Part shown: positions 31,602 to 40,139 of the stretch, piece after piece | Layout of the letters: each line of letters starts with the position of its first letter | Position numbering within the stretch: the stretch's first letter is position 1 | From: Streptomyces sp. NBC_00620 | Lineage (GTDB): Bacteria > Actinomycetota > Actinomycetes > Streptomycetales > Streptomycetaceae | NCBI RefSeq assembly: GCF_026341825.1 | Contig: NZ_JAPENY010000002.1 | Coordinates: 930,001 to 994,000 of the forward strand | DNA: 64,000 nucleotides | Reading direction: 5' to 3' | Notes under the pieces: generated by a model | The model's database searches: none | Told to the model about the DNA's origin: nothing | Seen by the model: only the letters and a program-made list of their open reading frames with translations | Made by a program: the position numbers and the translations under genes

Positions 31602-33135
31602 CACGCCTTTTGACGGTCCTTTTGACACCGGCGCCGCGGTTCGCCTCCGTGAGGTCAGCATGGCCTTCGGAGGCAAGACTGTTCTGGAGTCCGTGTCGCT
31701 GGACATCGCTCCGGGCAGCGTCGTCGCGCTGCTCGGCGCGAACGGCGCCGGCAAGTCCACGCTGATCAAGATCCTGTCCGGCGTGCACACCGACCACGGC
31801 GGGGAAGTGAGCGTGAACGGCGAACCCGTCGCGCTCCACTCCCCGCTCGCCGCACGCCAGTTGGGCATCCAGACCGTGCACCAGCGGATCGGCGAGGGCA
31901 TCGTCCCCGGCCTAACCGTCGTCGAGAACCTGGTCTTCGAGGAGCTGGCCCAGAGCCGCGGGAACCCCTTCCTGAACGGCCGCCGCCTGCTGGCCCGCGC
32001 CCGCGAGATCCAGTCCGCACTCGACCTCGGCTGGAGCGACGCCGTACTCAAGCGCGACGTCACCGAACTCGGCATCTCCGACCGGCAGTTGCTGATCCTG
32101 GCCCGCGCGCTGGCCACCCGCCCCCGGCTGCTGATCCTCGACGAGCCGACCTCCGCGCTCTCCGCCACCGAGGCGGAGCGCCTCTTCGCGCTCGTCGAGC
32201 GGATGCGCGACGAGGGCATCGCGGTCCTGTACGTCTCCCACCGGCTCGGCGAGATCGACGTGCTCGCCGACCGCCTGGTCGTTCTGCGGGACGGCCGTCT
32301 AACCGAGGACCAGACCAAGCCCTTCGACTGGGACAGCGCCCTGCGCGCCATGCTCGCCCAGGCACAGGAGGCGACCACCGCACGGCCCCGGAAAGCGGGA
32401 CCCCGGGGCGAGGTCGTGCTCTCACTGCGCGGAGTCCCGCTCCTCGCAGGTCACCATCCCCAGGACCTCGACATCAGGGCCGGCGAAGTCACCGGCGTCG
32501 TGGGCCTGTTGGGTGCGGGCAAGACGGAACTCGCCCGCGGGCTGTTCGGCGCCGACCGCTTCACCGGGGGAGCGGTCGGGCTGGACGGCAAACCGTACGA
32601 GCCGCGCCGCCCGGCCGACGCCATCGCCGCCGGCGTACACCTCGTACCGGAGGACCGGCACGCGGACGCCCTGGTGCCAGGCTGGTCGCTGGCGCAGAAC
32701 ATCTCGCTGCCGTTCCTCAAGTCCCTCTCCACGGCAGGGCTCGTGAGCCGCACCAGGGAGGACGCGCTCGGCCGCGCCACCATCGAGCAGCTCGGCGTCA
32801 TCGCCCGCGACGAACACAGCACCGTCGAGGAACTCTCCGGCGGCAACCAGCAGAAGGTCGTCGTCGGCCGCTGGCTCGCCGAGAGCCCCCGCGTCCTCAT
32901 CCTGGACGAGCCGTTCCGAGGCGTGGACATCGGTGCCCGCCGCGACATCGGCCGCCGCGCCCGCACCCTGGCCGCCGAGGGCGCCGCCGTCCTCGTCCTG
33001 TCCGCCGACGTCGACGAGATCCTGGAGGTCGCCGACCGGGTCGTCGTCCTCGCGGCGGGCGAGATCCGCCTCGACGCGTATGGCGAAGACGCGGAACGCG
33101 ACCGCGTGATCCAGTCCATCTCGGCGTCCGTCTGA
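31588..33135 (+). CDS. sugar ABC transporter ATP-binding protein, Rbs-type (two ABC domains)
   Basis: A 515-residue RbsA-like tandem ATPase. Domain 1: Walker A GANGAGKST (about 51-59), Walker B RLLILDEPTSALSATE with degenerate signature TELGISDRQLLIL. Domain 2: degenerate Walker A GLLGAGKTEL, signature ELSGGNQQKVVVGRWL, Walker B VLILDEPFRGVDIG. Starts inside the binding-protein gene, implying coupling. The downstream 76-bp gap contains short direct repeats. Confidence 0.93.
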   Translation: MSPTDTPFDGPFDTGAAVRLREVSMAFGGKTVLESVSLDIAPGSVVALLGANGAGKSTLIKILSGVHTDHGGEVSVNGEPVALHSPLAARQLGIQTVHQRIGEGIVPGLTVVENLVFEELAQSRGNPFLNGRRLLARAREIQSALDLGWSDAVLKRDVTELGISDRQLLILARALATRPRLLILDEPTSALSATEAERLFALVERMRDEGIAVLYVSHRLGEIDVLADRLVVLRDGRLTEDQTKPFDWDSALRAMLAQAQEATTARPRKAGPRGEVVLSLRGVPLLAGHHPQDLDIRAGEVTGVVGLLGAGKTELARGLFGADRFTGGAVGLDGKPYEPRRPADAIAAGVHLVPEDRHADALVPGWSLAQNISLPFLKSLSTAGLVSRTREDALGRATIEQLGVIARDEHSTVEELSGGNQQKVVVGRWLAESPRVLILDEPFRGVDIGARRDIGRRARTLAAEGAAVLVLSADVDEILEVADRVVVLAAGEIRLDAYGEDAERDRVIQSISASV

Positions 33136-33198
33136 TGCCGGGCACAGCCGTCGGCGTCCGCCCGATACCGGTCACACGCCGCCCGATACCGGTCACAC
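33121..33198. repeat. short direct repeats between ATPase and permease genes
   Basis: The 19-mer CGCCCGATACCGGTCACAC occurs at 33159-33177 and 33180-33198. A diverged copy overlaps the last codons of the ATPase gene (33121-33150 against 33151-33180). They increase an otherwise tight intergenic distance and look like slippage duplications. Confidence 0.8.
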
Positions 33199-33211
33199 CA
33201 GGAAGTACGCC

Positions 33212-34252
33212 ATGACCACCACTCAGAGCGCCCCCGCGAAGACGGCGACCCCGTCCCCGCTCGCCGCCGGCCCGCGCATCCAGAGCGCCGTCATCAAATA
33301 CGGCTTCATCTTCGTCACCGTCACGCTCTTCGCGTACTTCGCGATCAGCGAGCCGTCGTTCCGCGACTCGGCGACGCTGCTCGACACCCTCCGGTACGTC
33401 TCCGTCGCCGCGATCCTCGGCCTCGGCGTCACGCTCACCATGGCCGTGGGCGGAATGGACATGTCGGTCGGCGCGGTGGCCGGGCTCGGCGTGACGGTCG
33501 CCGCCAAGACGATGGTCTCCTACAACCAGGTCGGCGCGGTCGCGATCCTCGCGGTCATCGCCGCCGGTGCGCTGGCCGGTCTGCTGAACGCCCTGCTGAT
33601 AGTCGTCCTGAAGATCCCCGACATGCTGGCCACGCTCGGCACCATGTTCGTCATCCAGGGCACCAAACTCATCCTGGTCGACGGGCAGTCCATCACCCCC
33701 GGCATGACGCAGTCCGACGGCACCACAGCACCCGGCAGATTCACCGAGGGCTTTCTGCGCATCGACCGGGGCACCCTCCTCGGCATCCCCGTCTCCGTGC
33801 TGATCTTCGGCGGACTGACGGTCATCGCCTGGGTGTTCCTCGCCCGCACCCGCTGGGGCCGCGTCCTGTACGCGATCGGCGCCAACCCCGAGGCCGCGCG
33901 CCTCGCCGGCATCCGCGTCGGCGCCTACCGGGCCCTGGCGTACGTCCTCTCCGGCGTCCTCGCCTCCATCGGCGGCCTGATCCTGGCCGCCCGCATCGGC
34001 CAGGGCGATGTCTCGGCCGGTACGTCCCAGCTCCTCGAGGCCGTCGCGGTGGCCCTGGTCGGCACCTCGGTCCTCGGCCGCGGACGCCCGAACGTCTGGG
34101 GCACGGCCCTGGGCGCCGTACTCATCGGGATCATCACCACCGGCCTGACCATCAAGGGACTGCCGTACTACACGCAGGACGTCGTCGAGGGCGCGGTCCT
34201 CATCCTCGCCCTGGTCTTCAGCTTCACCCTGTCCAAGCGCCGCACCGCATAA
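33212..34252 (+). CDS. sugar ABC transporter permease, Rbs-type
   Basis: A 346-residue RbsC-like membrane protein with about 8-10 hydrophobic helices. Signature AAILGLGVTLTMAVGGMDMSVGAVAGLGVTVAA (about 66-98) and coupling region YAIGANPEAARLAGIRVGAYRALAYVLSG (about 226-254) are diagnostic. The N-terminus (about 1-25) is a polar cytoplasmic extension. Followed 11 nt later by mtnK. Confidence 0.93.
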   Translation: MTTTQSAPAKTATPSPLAAGPRIQSAVIKYGFIFVTVTLFAYFAISEPSFRDSATLLDTLRYVSVAAILGLGVTLTMAVGGMDMSVGAVAGLGVTVAAKTMVSYNQVGAVAILAVIAAGALAGLLNALLIVVLKIPDMLATLGTMFVIQGTKLILVDGQSITPGMTQSDGTTAPGRFTEGFLRIDRGTLLGIPVSVLIFGGLTVIAWVFLARTRWGRVLYAIGANPEAARLAGIRVGAYRALAYVLSGVLASIGGLILAARIGQGDVSAGTSQLLEAVAVALVGTSVLGRGRPNVWGTALGAVLIGIITTGLTIKGLPYYTQDVVEGAVLILALVFSFTLSKRRTA

Positions 34253-34263
34253 GGGAGTTCACG

Positions 34264-35433
34264 ATGGGCTACCGCATCCTGGAGACCGAGGACGTCGCCG
34301 GCTACCTGCGCGAGCGCGGCCACTGGGGCACCGACGAGCCGGAGGTGCGCGAGGTCTCCGACGGAAACATGAACCGCGTCTTCCTCGCCACCTCCGCCGA
34401 CGGCACCCGGGGCCTCGCCGTCAAGCAGGCCCTGCCCTGGGTCCGCGTGGCAGGCCCCTCCTGGCCGATGAGCCCCGAACGCGCCGAGGCCGAGGCCCGC
34501 GCCTACGAGCAGGTCGCCAAGGTCGCCCCGGACAAGATCCCGGCGATCCACGGCTACGACGCCGAGAACTACGCCCTCGTCATGGAGGACATGTCCGACC
34601 TGGAGGTCCTGCGCACGGTCCTCAACGAGGGCGCGTCGTACGGCCCGGACACCTCCGCCCGGATCGGCGAGTTCGTCGCGCAACTCTCCTTCGCCACCAG
34701 CGACTTCGGCATGTCCTCGGCCGACCGCAAGGCGCTGATCGCGACCTCGGTGAGCCCCGAGCTGTGCAAGATCACTGAGGATGTGGTGCTCTCCGAGCCC
34801 TACATCGAGCACGAACACAACCACTGGCACCCGGAGTTGGCCGACCTGGCCGCCGAATTCCGTGCCGACGCCCGGCTGCGCACCGAGGTCGCGGACCTCC
34901 GCCATGTCTTCATGACGAGCGGTCAGGCGCTGCTCCACGGCGACCTGCACACCGGCAGCGTCATGGTCGGCGTGCGTGAAGGCGCCCCGGTGGTACGGGT
35001 CTTCGACCCCGAGTTCTCCTTCGTCGGCCCGATCGGCTTCGACCTCGGTCTGTACTGGGCGAACACGCTGGTCTCCCAGGCCAGGGCCGACGCGCTCGGC
35101 ACGGCGACCGACCACGGGGACCAACTCCGGCTGTCCTGGAAGGCGTTCGAGTCCGAGTTCCGCCGTCTGTGGCCGACCCGCGTCGACACCTTCTTCGACG
35201 ACGCCTACCTGGACCGCTTCCTGGCCCGACTCTGGACGGAGTCGCTCGGCTACGCCGGCACGGAGATCATCCGCCGAATCATCGGCTTCGCCCACCTCAC
35301 CGACCTGACAACCCTGCCCGACCCGGTCCCGGCCTCCCGCCGGGCCCTGCTTCTCGGACGTGAACTCATCCTCAGGCGAGCCGAGTTGACCGGCCCCGAG
35401 GACGTCCGGGCCGTGATCGAGACGCTCGGCTGA
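34264..35433 (+). CDS. mtnK: S-methyl-5-thioribose kinase
   Basis: A 389-residue kinase of the APH/choline-kinase fold. Diagnostic segments shared with B. subtilis MtnK: VSDGNMNRVFLA (ATP loop), VKQALPWVRVAGPSWPM, SPELCKITEDVVLSEPY, catalytic loop LLHGDLHTGSVMVG, and metal-binding FDPEFSFVGPIGFDLGLYWAN. It phosphorylates methylthioribose to methylthioribose-1-phosphate, the MtnA substrate. Last gene of the Rbs-type transporter operon. GGGAG precedes the ATG. Confidence 0.95.
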   Translation: MGYRILETEDVAGYLRERGHWGTDEPEVREVSDGNMNRVFLATSADGTRGLAVKQALPWVRVAGPSWPMSPERAEAEARAYEQVAKVAPDKIPAIHGYDAENYALVMEDMSDLEVLRTVLNEGASYGPDTSARIGEFVAQLSFATSDFGMSSADRKALIATSVSPELCKITEDVVLSEPYIEHEHNHWHPELADLAAEFRADARLRTEVADLRHVFMTSGQALLHGDLHTGSVMVGVREGAPVVRVFDPEFSFVGPIGFDLGLYWANTLVSQARADALGTATDHGDQLRLSWKAFESEFRRLWPTRVDTFFDDAYLDRFLARLWTESLGYAGTEIIRRIIGFAHLTDLTTLPDPVPASRRALLLGRELILRRAELTGPEDVRAVIETLG

Positions 35434-35443
35434 ACGGGCGGAA

Positions 35444-35596
35444 TTTCGCCCCCTCCGCCCCTACCCATTCCCGTCACTTGGGGGCTCCGCCCCCAAACCC
35501 CCGCTCCTCAAACGCCGGAGGGGCTGAAAATCTTTAGCGGGGGTCTGGGGGCGGCAGCCCCCAGGTACGGGACGGGTAGGGGCGGAGGGGGCGAAA
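35444..35596. repeat. MITE-like palindromic intergenic element with 23-bp terminal inverted repeats
   Basis: Perfect 23-bp terminal inverted repeats (35444-35466 and 35574-35596) enclose a 107-bp interior that contains the widespread Streptomyces string GGGGGCTCCGCCCCC (35480-35494) and a second hairpin-like part around CGCCGGAGGGGCTG. Total 153 bp, no coding capacity. No clear target-site duplication. Acts as a strong hairpin and may also terminate the mtnK transcript. Confidence 0.8.
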
Positions 35597-35633
35597 AAAC
35601 ACCACCTCACGCCGCCCCTCGGCAGCACACACA

Positions 35634-35666
35634 TGAGGGGGGCTCCCCCCGTGGGAGCCCCCCTCA
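35634..35666. terminator. terminator downstream of glpD
   Basis: A perfect 14-bp stem (35634-35647 with 35653-35666) with loop CCCGT, just after the glpD stop on the minus strand. Confidence 0.85.
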
Positions 35667-35680
35667 AGTCACCGCAGGAC

Positions 35681-37294
35681 CTAGTTGTCAAGCAGGTCCT
35701 GAACCTTCCCCCGCACCTCGTCCGTCGCAAGCCCCCGAATCGTCAGCGTCGTACGCCGCCGCAGCACATCGTCCGCCGTCTCGGCCCACTCGTTGTCCCG
35801 GGCGTAGACGACCTGCGCCCAGATCTCCGGGGCGTCGGGGTGAACCCGCTCGGCGAGCTCCGGGTTGTCGTTCGCGAGCCGCGCGATGTCGAAGGCCAGC
35901 GAACCGTAGTGGGTGGCGAGGTGCTTGGCGGTGTCGGCCCCCATGCGCGGCCCGGGCGCCGGGCCGTCGACGAGCAGACGGTGCGCGACAGCGCGCGGAT
36001 TGGCGACACCCGGCAGCGGCATCTTCTTCGGCAGCTCGGAGATCGGCTCGAAGTCCTCGCCCAGCGGGTGTCCGGGCAGCGACTCCAGCTTCTTCATGAC
36101 GGTGCGGCCGATGTGCCGGAAGGTGGTCCACTTGCCGCCCGCGACGGACAGCATCCCGCCACGGCCCTCCGTGACGACCGTCTCGCGCTTGGCCTTCGAG
36201 GTGTCGCCGGGTCCGCCGGGCAGCACGCGCAGACCGGCGAAGGAGTACGTGATCAGGTCACGGGAGAGCTGCTGGTCGCGGATGGAGAACGCGGCCTCGT
36301 CCAGGATCTGGGATATGTCCTTCTCGTTGACCGCGACGTCCGCCGGGTCGCCCTCGTACTCCTCGTCGGTCGTGCCGAGCAGCAGCATGTCCTCCCAGGG
36401 GAGGGCGAAGGTGATGCGGTACTTGTCGATGGGGGTGGCGAGCGCGGCCTTCCAGGGGGCGGTGCGCTTCAGAACCAGGTGCGCGCCCTTGGACAGGCGG
36501 ATGGACGGCGCCGCGTTCGGGTCCTCCAGCTTGCGCAGGTGGTCGACCCACGGGCCGGTCGCGTTGAGCACCAGGCGCGCGGAGACACCGAACTCGTCAC
36601 CGGAGAGACGGTCCTTGAGCTCCGCGCCGGTCACCCGGCCCTTGGTGAAGCGCAGCCCGGTGACCTCGGCGTGGTTGAGGACGACGGCACCGGACTCGAC
36701 GGCCGCGCGGACTGTCATCAGGGCCATCCGGGAGTCGTTCATCTGGTCGTCGCCGTACACGGCCACGGCCTTGAGGTTGTCGGTGCGCAGCTCGGGCACG
36801 TCCTGCGCGGCCTTCGAGGGGCTCAGCAGGTGCCCGACGCCGTCCCCGAATCCGGACAGCGCCGAGTACGCGAACACACCGGCACCGAGCTTCGCGGCGC
36901 CGTGCGGGCCGCCCTTGTACACGGGGAGGTAGAAGGTGAGCGGGTTCGCCAGGTGGGGGGCCACCTGACGGGAGACCGCACGGCGCTCGAAGTGGTTCTC
37001 CGCCACCAGCTTCACCGCGCCGGTCTGCAGGTAGCGCAGACCGCCGTGGAGAAGCTTGGAGGAGGCGGAAGAGGTGGCACCGGCGAAGTCGCCGGCGTCT
37101 ACCAGGGCCACCCGCAGCCCGGACTGCGCGGCATGCCAGGCGGTGGAGATGCCCAGGATGCCGCCGCCGATGACGAGAAGGTCGTACGACGCCTTGGAAA
37201 GCTGCTCCCGGGTCTCGGCGCGACTCGGGTTCGAGCCGGGGGCCGGGCGCGTACCGAGGGCAGGTACGGACTGCAGGGTGGACTGGGTAGTCAT
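35681..37294 (-). CDS. glpD: glycerol-3-phosphate dehydrogenase/oxidase (FAD)
   Basis: A 537-residue FAD enzyme. The Rossmann dinucleotide motif is YDLLVIGGGILGISTAWHAA (about 37-56), followed by the family box SSKLLHGGLRYLQTGAVKLV and the C-terminal 'GGMLSVAGGKWTTFRHIG' FAD contact. A DAO_C domain occupies the last 130 residues. It oxidises glycerol-3-phosphate to dihydroxyacetone phosphate at the membrane. Last gene of the glpF-glpK-glpD operon (gyl operon), 8 nt after glpK. In S. coelicolor this gene is gylB. Confidence 0.96.
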   Translation of the reverse strand: MTTQSTLQSVPALGTRPAPGSNPSRAETREQLSKASYDLLVIGGGILGISTAWHAAQSGLRVALVDAGDFAGATSSASSKLLHGGLRYLQTGAVKLVAENHFERRAVSRQVAPHLANPLTFYLPVYKGGPHGAAKLGAGVFAYSALSGFGDGVGHLLSPSKAAQDVPELRTDNLKAVAVYGDDQMNDSRMALMTVRAAVESGAVVLNHAEVTGLRFTKGRVTGAELKDRLSGDEFGVSARLVLNATGPWVDHLRKLEDPNAAPSIRLSKGAHLVLKRTAPWKAALATPIDKYRITFALPWEDMLLLGTTDEEYEGDPADVAVNEKDISQILDEAAFSIRDQQLSRDLITYSFAGLRVLPGGPGDTSKAKRETVVTEGRGGMLSVAGGKWTTFRHIGRTVMKKLESLPGHPLGEDFEPISELPKKMPLPGVANPRAVAHRLLVDGPAPGPRMGADTAKHLATHYGSLAFDIARLANDNPELAERVHPDAPEIWAQVVYARDNEWAETADDVLRRRTTLTIRGLATDEVRGKVQDLLDN

Positions 37295-37302
37295 GCGGGT
37301 TC

Positions 37303-38850
37303 TTACTCCTCGACAGAGTCGTCTTCGAGCCAGCCCATGGACCGCTCGACGGCCTTGAGCCAGCTCTTGTACTCACGGTCGCGCGTCTCCGCGGCCATGT
37401 TGGGGGTCCATTCCGCGGCCCGGCGCCAGTTGGCGCGCAGGTCTTCGGTGTTGGTCCAGAAGCCGACGGCGAGACCGGCGGCGTAGGCGGCGCCGAGGCA
37501 GGTGGTCTCGGCGACCATCGGGCGCACCACGGGGGCGTCCAGGACGTCGGCCAGGGTCTGCATCAGCAGGTTGTTGGAGGTCATGCCGCCGTCGACCTTG
37601 AGGGCCGTGAGCTCGACGCCGGAGTCCTTGGTCATGGCGTCGCTGACGTCACGGGTCTGCCAGGCGGTGGCCTCGAGCACGGCGCGCGCGATGTGCGCCT
37701 TGGTCACGTAGCGCGTCAGACCGGTGATCACACCGCGGGCGTCGGGACGCCAGTACGGGGCGAACAGACCGGAGAAGGCCGGCACGAAGTAGGCGCCGCC
37801 GTTGTCCTCGACCGAGGACGCGAGCGTCTCGATCTCGGCGGCGGACTTGATGATGCCCATCTGGTCGCGCATCCACTGCACCAGCGAACCGGTGACGGCG
37901 ATGGAGCCCTCGAGCGCGTAGACCGGCTTCTGGTCGCCGATCTGGTAGCCCACGGTGGTCAGCAGCCCGCTGTACGAGTTGATGACCTTGTGACCGGTGT
38001 TCATCAGCATGAAGGTGCCGGTGCCGTACGTGGACTTGGCCTCGCCCTCGGAGAAACAGGTCTGGCCGAACAGGGCCGCCTGCTGGTCGCCGAGCGCGGA
38101 GGCGACGGGGATGCCGCCGAGCAGCTCGCCGAGCCTGCCGCCGGTGATCTCGCCGTACACCTCGGCGGAGGAACGGATCTCGGGCAGCATGTTCAGCGGA
38201 ACGCCGATGGACTCGGCGATCTTCGGGTCCCACTGCATGGTGTGCAGGTTCATCAGCATGGTGCGGGAGGCGTTGGTGACGTCGGTGACGTGCCTGCCGC
38301 CGTTGACACCGCCCGTCAGGTTCCAGATGACCCAGCTGTCCATCGTGCCGAACAGGATGTCGCCGGCTTCGGCGCGCTCGCGCAGGCCCTCGACGTTGTC
38401 GAGGAGCCAGCGGGCCTTGGGGCCGGCGAAGTACGAGGCGAGCGGCAGGCCCGTCTCGCGGCGGAAGCGGTCCTGGCCGACGTTGCGGCCGAGCTCCTTG
38501 CAGAGCGCGTCGGTGCGGGTGTCCTGCCAGACGAGCGCGTTGTGGACGGGCTCACCGGTGTTCTTGTCCCACAGCAGCGTGGTCTCACGCTGGTTGGTGA
38601 TGCCGATGGCCTTGATGTCGTCGCGGGTGATGCCGGCCTTCTCGATGGCCGAGGCGACGACCTCCTCGACGTTGGTCCAGATCTCGGTGGCGTTGTGCTC
38701 GACCCAGCCCGGCTTCGGGAAGATCTGCTCGTGCTCCTTCTGGTCGACGGAGACGATACGGCCGTCCCGGTCGAAGACGATGCAACGGCTGGACGTGGTG
38801 CCCTGGTCGATCGCCGCGATGAAGGGGCCTGCGGTGTGTGCGTCGGTCAC
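37303..38850 (-). CDS. glpK: glycerol kinase
   Basis: A 515-residue FGGY-family kinase. FIAAIDQGTTSSRCIVFDRDG (phosphate 1), the glycerol-binding stretch 'GITNQRETTLLWDKNTGEPV' with WQDTRT, and the adenosine region KVDGGMTSNNLLMQTLAD are present. It phosphorylates glycerol entering through GlpF. Second gene of the operon; separated from glpF by 162 bp containing a short-repeat cluster. S. coelicolor name: gylA. Confidence 0.97.
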   Translation of the reverse strand: MTDAHTAGPFIAAIDQGTTSSRCIVFDRDGRIVSVDQKEHEQIFPKPGWVEHNATEIWTNVEEVVASAIEKAGITRDDIKAIGITNQRETTLLWDKNTGEPVHNALVWQDTRTDALCKELGRNVGQDRFRRETGLPLASYFAGPKARWLLDNVEGLRERAEAGDILFGTMDSWVIWNLTGGVNGGRHVTDVTNASRTMLMNLHTMQWDPKIAESIGVPLNMLPEIRSSAEVYGEITGGRLGELLGGIPVASALGDQQAALFGQTCFSEGEAKSTYGTGTFMLMNTGHKVINSYSGLLTTVGYQIGDQKPVYALEGSIAVTGSLVQWMRDQMGIIKSAAEIETLASSVEDNGGAYFVPAFSGLFAPYWRPDARGVITGLTRYVTKAHIARAVLEATAWQTRDVSDAMTKDSGVELTALKVDGGMTSNNLLMQTLADVLDAPVVRPMVAETTCLGAAYAAGLAVGFWTNTEDLRANWRRAAEWTPNMAAETRDREYKSWLKAVERSMGWLEDDSVEE

Positions 38851-38898
38851 GGTGTGCTCCTGAAGGTTCCGTATGAAGGGGGCTGTATCAACGGGGCG

Positions 38899-38969
38899 GT
38901 GCTGTTGAGCGGTGCTGTGAAGCGTGCTGTGTGAAGCCGTGCTGTGTGACGCGGTGCTGTGAAGCGTGC
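38899..38969. repeat. GTGCTGT repeat cluster between glpF and glpK
   Basis: Five copies of GTGCTGT (starting 38899, 38912, 38924, 38939, 38954). A 19-bp direct repeat GCGGTGCTGTGAAGCGTGC is exact at 38909-38927 and 38951-38969. The sequence sits in the intra-operon gap and has no coding frame of note. Confidence 0.8.
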
Positions 38970-39012
38970 GGTCTCGAGCGCTGCGTTCAAACGCTGCTTA
39001 CAAGCGTGCTCT

Positions 39013-39804
39013 CTAAGCAAAGGCGACGTTGTATATGCCTGCAGCGATCGCGCCGCCGATCAGCGGACCGACGACCGGGATCCAGGCGTAGCTCCAGTCG
39101 GAACCGCCCTTGTTGGGCAGCGGGAGGAGGGCGTGCACGATGCGCGGGCCGAGGTCACGGGCCGGGTTGATCGCGTAGCCGGTCGGGCCACCGAGGGAGA
39201 GGCCGATGCTCACCACGACGAGCGCGGTGATCAGGGCGCCCAGGGTGCCGAGGCCGTCGCCGTTGCCGTTCAGGCCCTGCGTGAGGATCGCGAGGATGAG
39301 CACGAAGGTGCCGATGATCTCGGTGGCGAGGTTCTGCACCACGTTCCGGATCTCGGGGCCGGTGGAGAAGATGCCGAGCACGGGGCCCGCGCCCTTCTCC
39401 TCGGCCTCGACGGACTTGGTCCTGGCCTTCTCGCCCGGATCGCCGACGATCTCGGGGTCGGTGAGGTGCGCCTGGAACTGGCCGTAGTAGGCGATCCAGA
39501 CCAGTGCGGCACCGATCATGGCGCCCAGCAGCTGACCTGCCCAGTAGATGGGGACGTCGTCCCATCCGCCGTCCTTGATCGCGAGCGCGAGGGTGACGGC
39601 CGGGTTGAGGTGAGCGCCGGAAAGGGGCGCCGAGATGTAGACCGCGGTCAGTACCGCGAAGCCCCACCCGAAGGCGATGGCCAGCCATCCGGCGTTGCGT
39701 GCCTTGGAGGCCTTCAGCGTGACGGCGGCGCACACGCCACCGCCCAGCAGGATGAGTACGGCGGTACCGATGGTCTCGCCGATGAAGATGTCGGAGCTGG
39801 ACAC
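39013..39804 (-). CDS. glpF: glycerol uptake facilitator (aquaglyceroporin)
   Basis: A 263-residue MIP-family channel with six hydrophobic helices and both pore motifs, SGAHLNPAVTLAL (NPA 1) and GYAINPARDLGPR (NPA 2). The Asp after NPAR marks glyceroporins rather than water channels. The loop between helices 3 and 4 is longer than usual and acidic (about 115-145). GTG start preceded by AAGGAG. First gene of the operon, preceded by a predicted GylR operator. Confidence 0.95.
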   Translation of the reverse strand: MSSSDIFIGETIGTAVLILLGGGVCAAVTLKASKARNAGWLAIAFGWGFAVLTAVYISAPLSGAHLNPAVTLALAIKDGGWDDVPIYWAGQLLGAMIGAALVWIAYYGQFQAHLTDPEIVGDPGEKARTKSVEAEEKGAGPVLGIFSTGPEIRNVVQNLATEIIGTFVLILAILTQGLNGNGDGLGTLGALITALVVVSIGLSLGGPTGYAINPARDLGPRIVHALLPLPNKGGSDWSYAWIPVVGPLIGGAIAAGIYNVAFA

Positions 39805-39932
39805 CCGCGACTCCTTTGTCCTTCGTCCAGGGGAAGCCGAACCCCGGGTCCCACCGGTGGTTCGTGCTCTCAGGGAGAGAGAGCGATCCGGCCCTTGGCG
39901 TTGTCACACTCTAGCGCGTATTGCCGTTAGGT

Positions 39933-39949
39933 GTTCGACAATGCCGACC
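39933..39949. promoter_or_regulatory. predicted GylR operator at glpF
   Basis: GTTCGACAATGCCGACC, a 17-bp palindrome with one outer mismatched pair, about 130 bp upstream of glpF. It matches the site at gylR (40957-40973) in both half-sites. Confidence 0.6.
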
Positions 39950-40057
39950 GATGGACGGGAGTCTTGCTCTCGTGTTACCGGCACGTCAAGGGCTCGGTTA
40001 TCGAAAACGCGATCGTTATTGATTGCTGTGAGCTGTCGATCTTGTGAGCGAACGCCG

Positions 40058-40091
40058 AAGGCCGGGACGCCCTTGGCATCCCGGCCTTGTC
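40058..40091 (-). terminator. terminator of gylR
   Basis: A perfect 10-bp stem (40058-40067 with 40079-40088) with an 11-nt loop, about 50 bp downstream of the gylR stop on the minus strand. Confidence 0.65.
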
Positions 40092-40139
40092 TTGTACGAA
40101 CCTCAGAACTTGCGGAGAAGGCGGAACGGTCCGGCGGAC

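Larger units (their letters stand above)
39805..40139. other. gyl operon promoter region
   Basis: A 335-bp gap between gylR (stop at 40140) and glpF (start at 39804), both on the minus strand. It contains the gylR terminator, a predicted GylR operator and the glpF promoter. The stretch 39990-40030 is comparatively AT-rich (GAAAACGCGATCGTTATTGA), a plausible promoter or upstream site. Confidence 0.5.
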
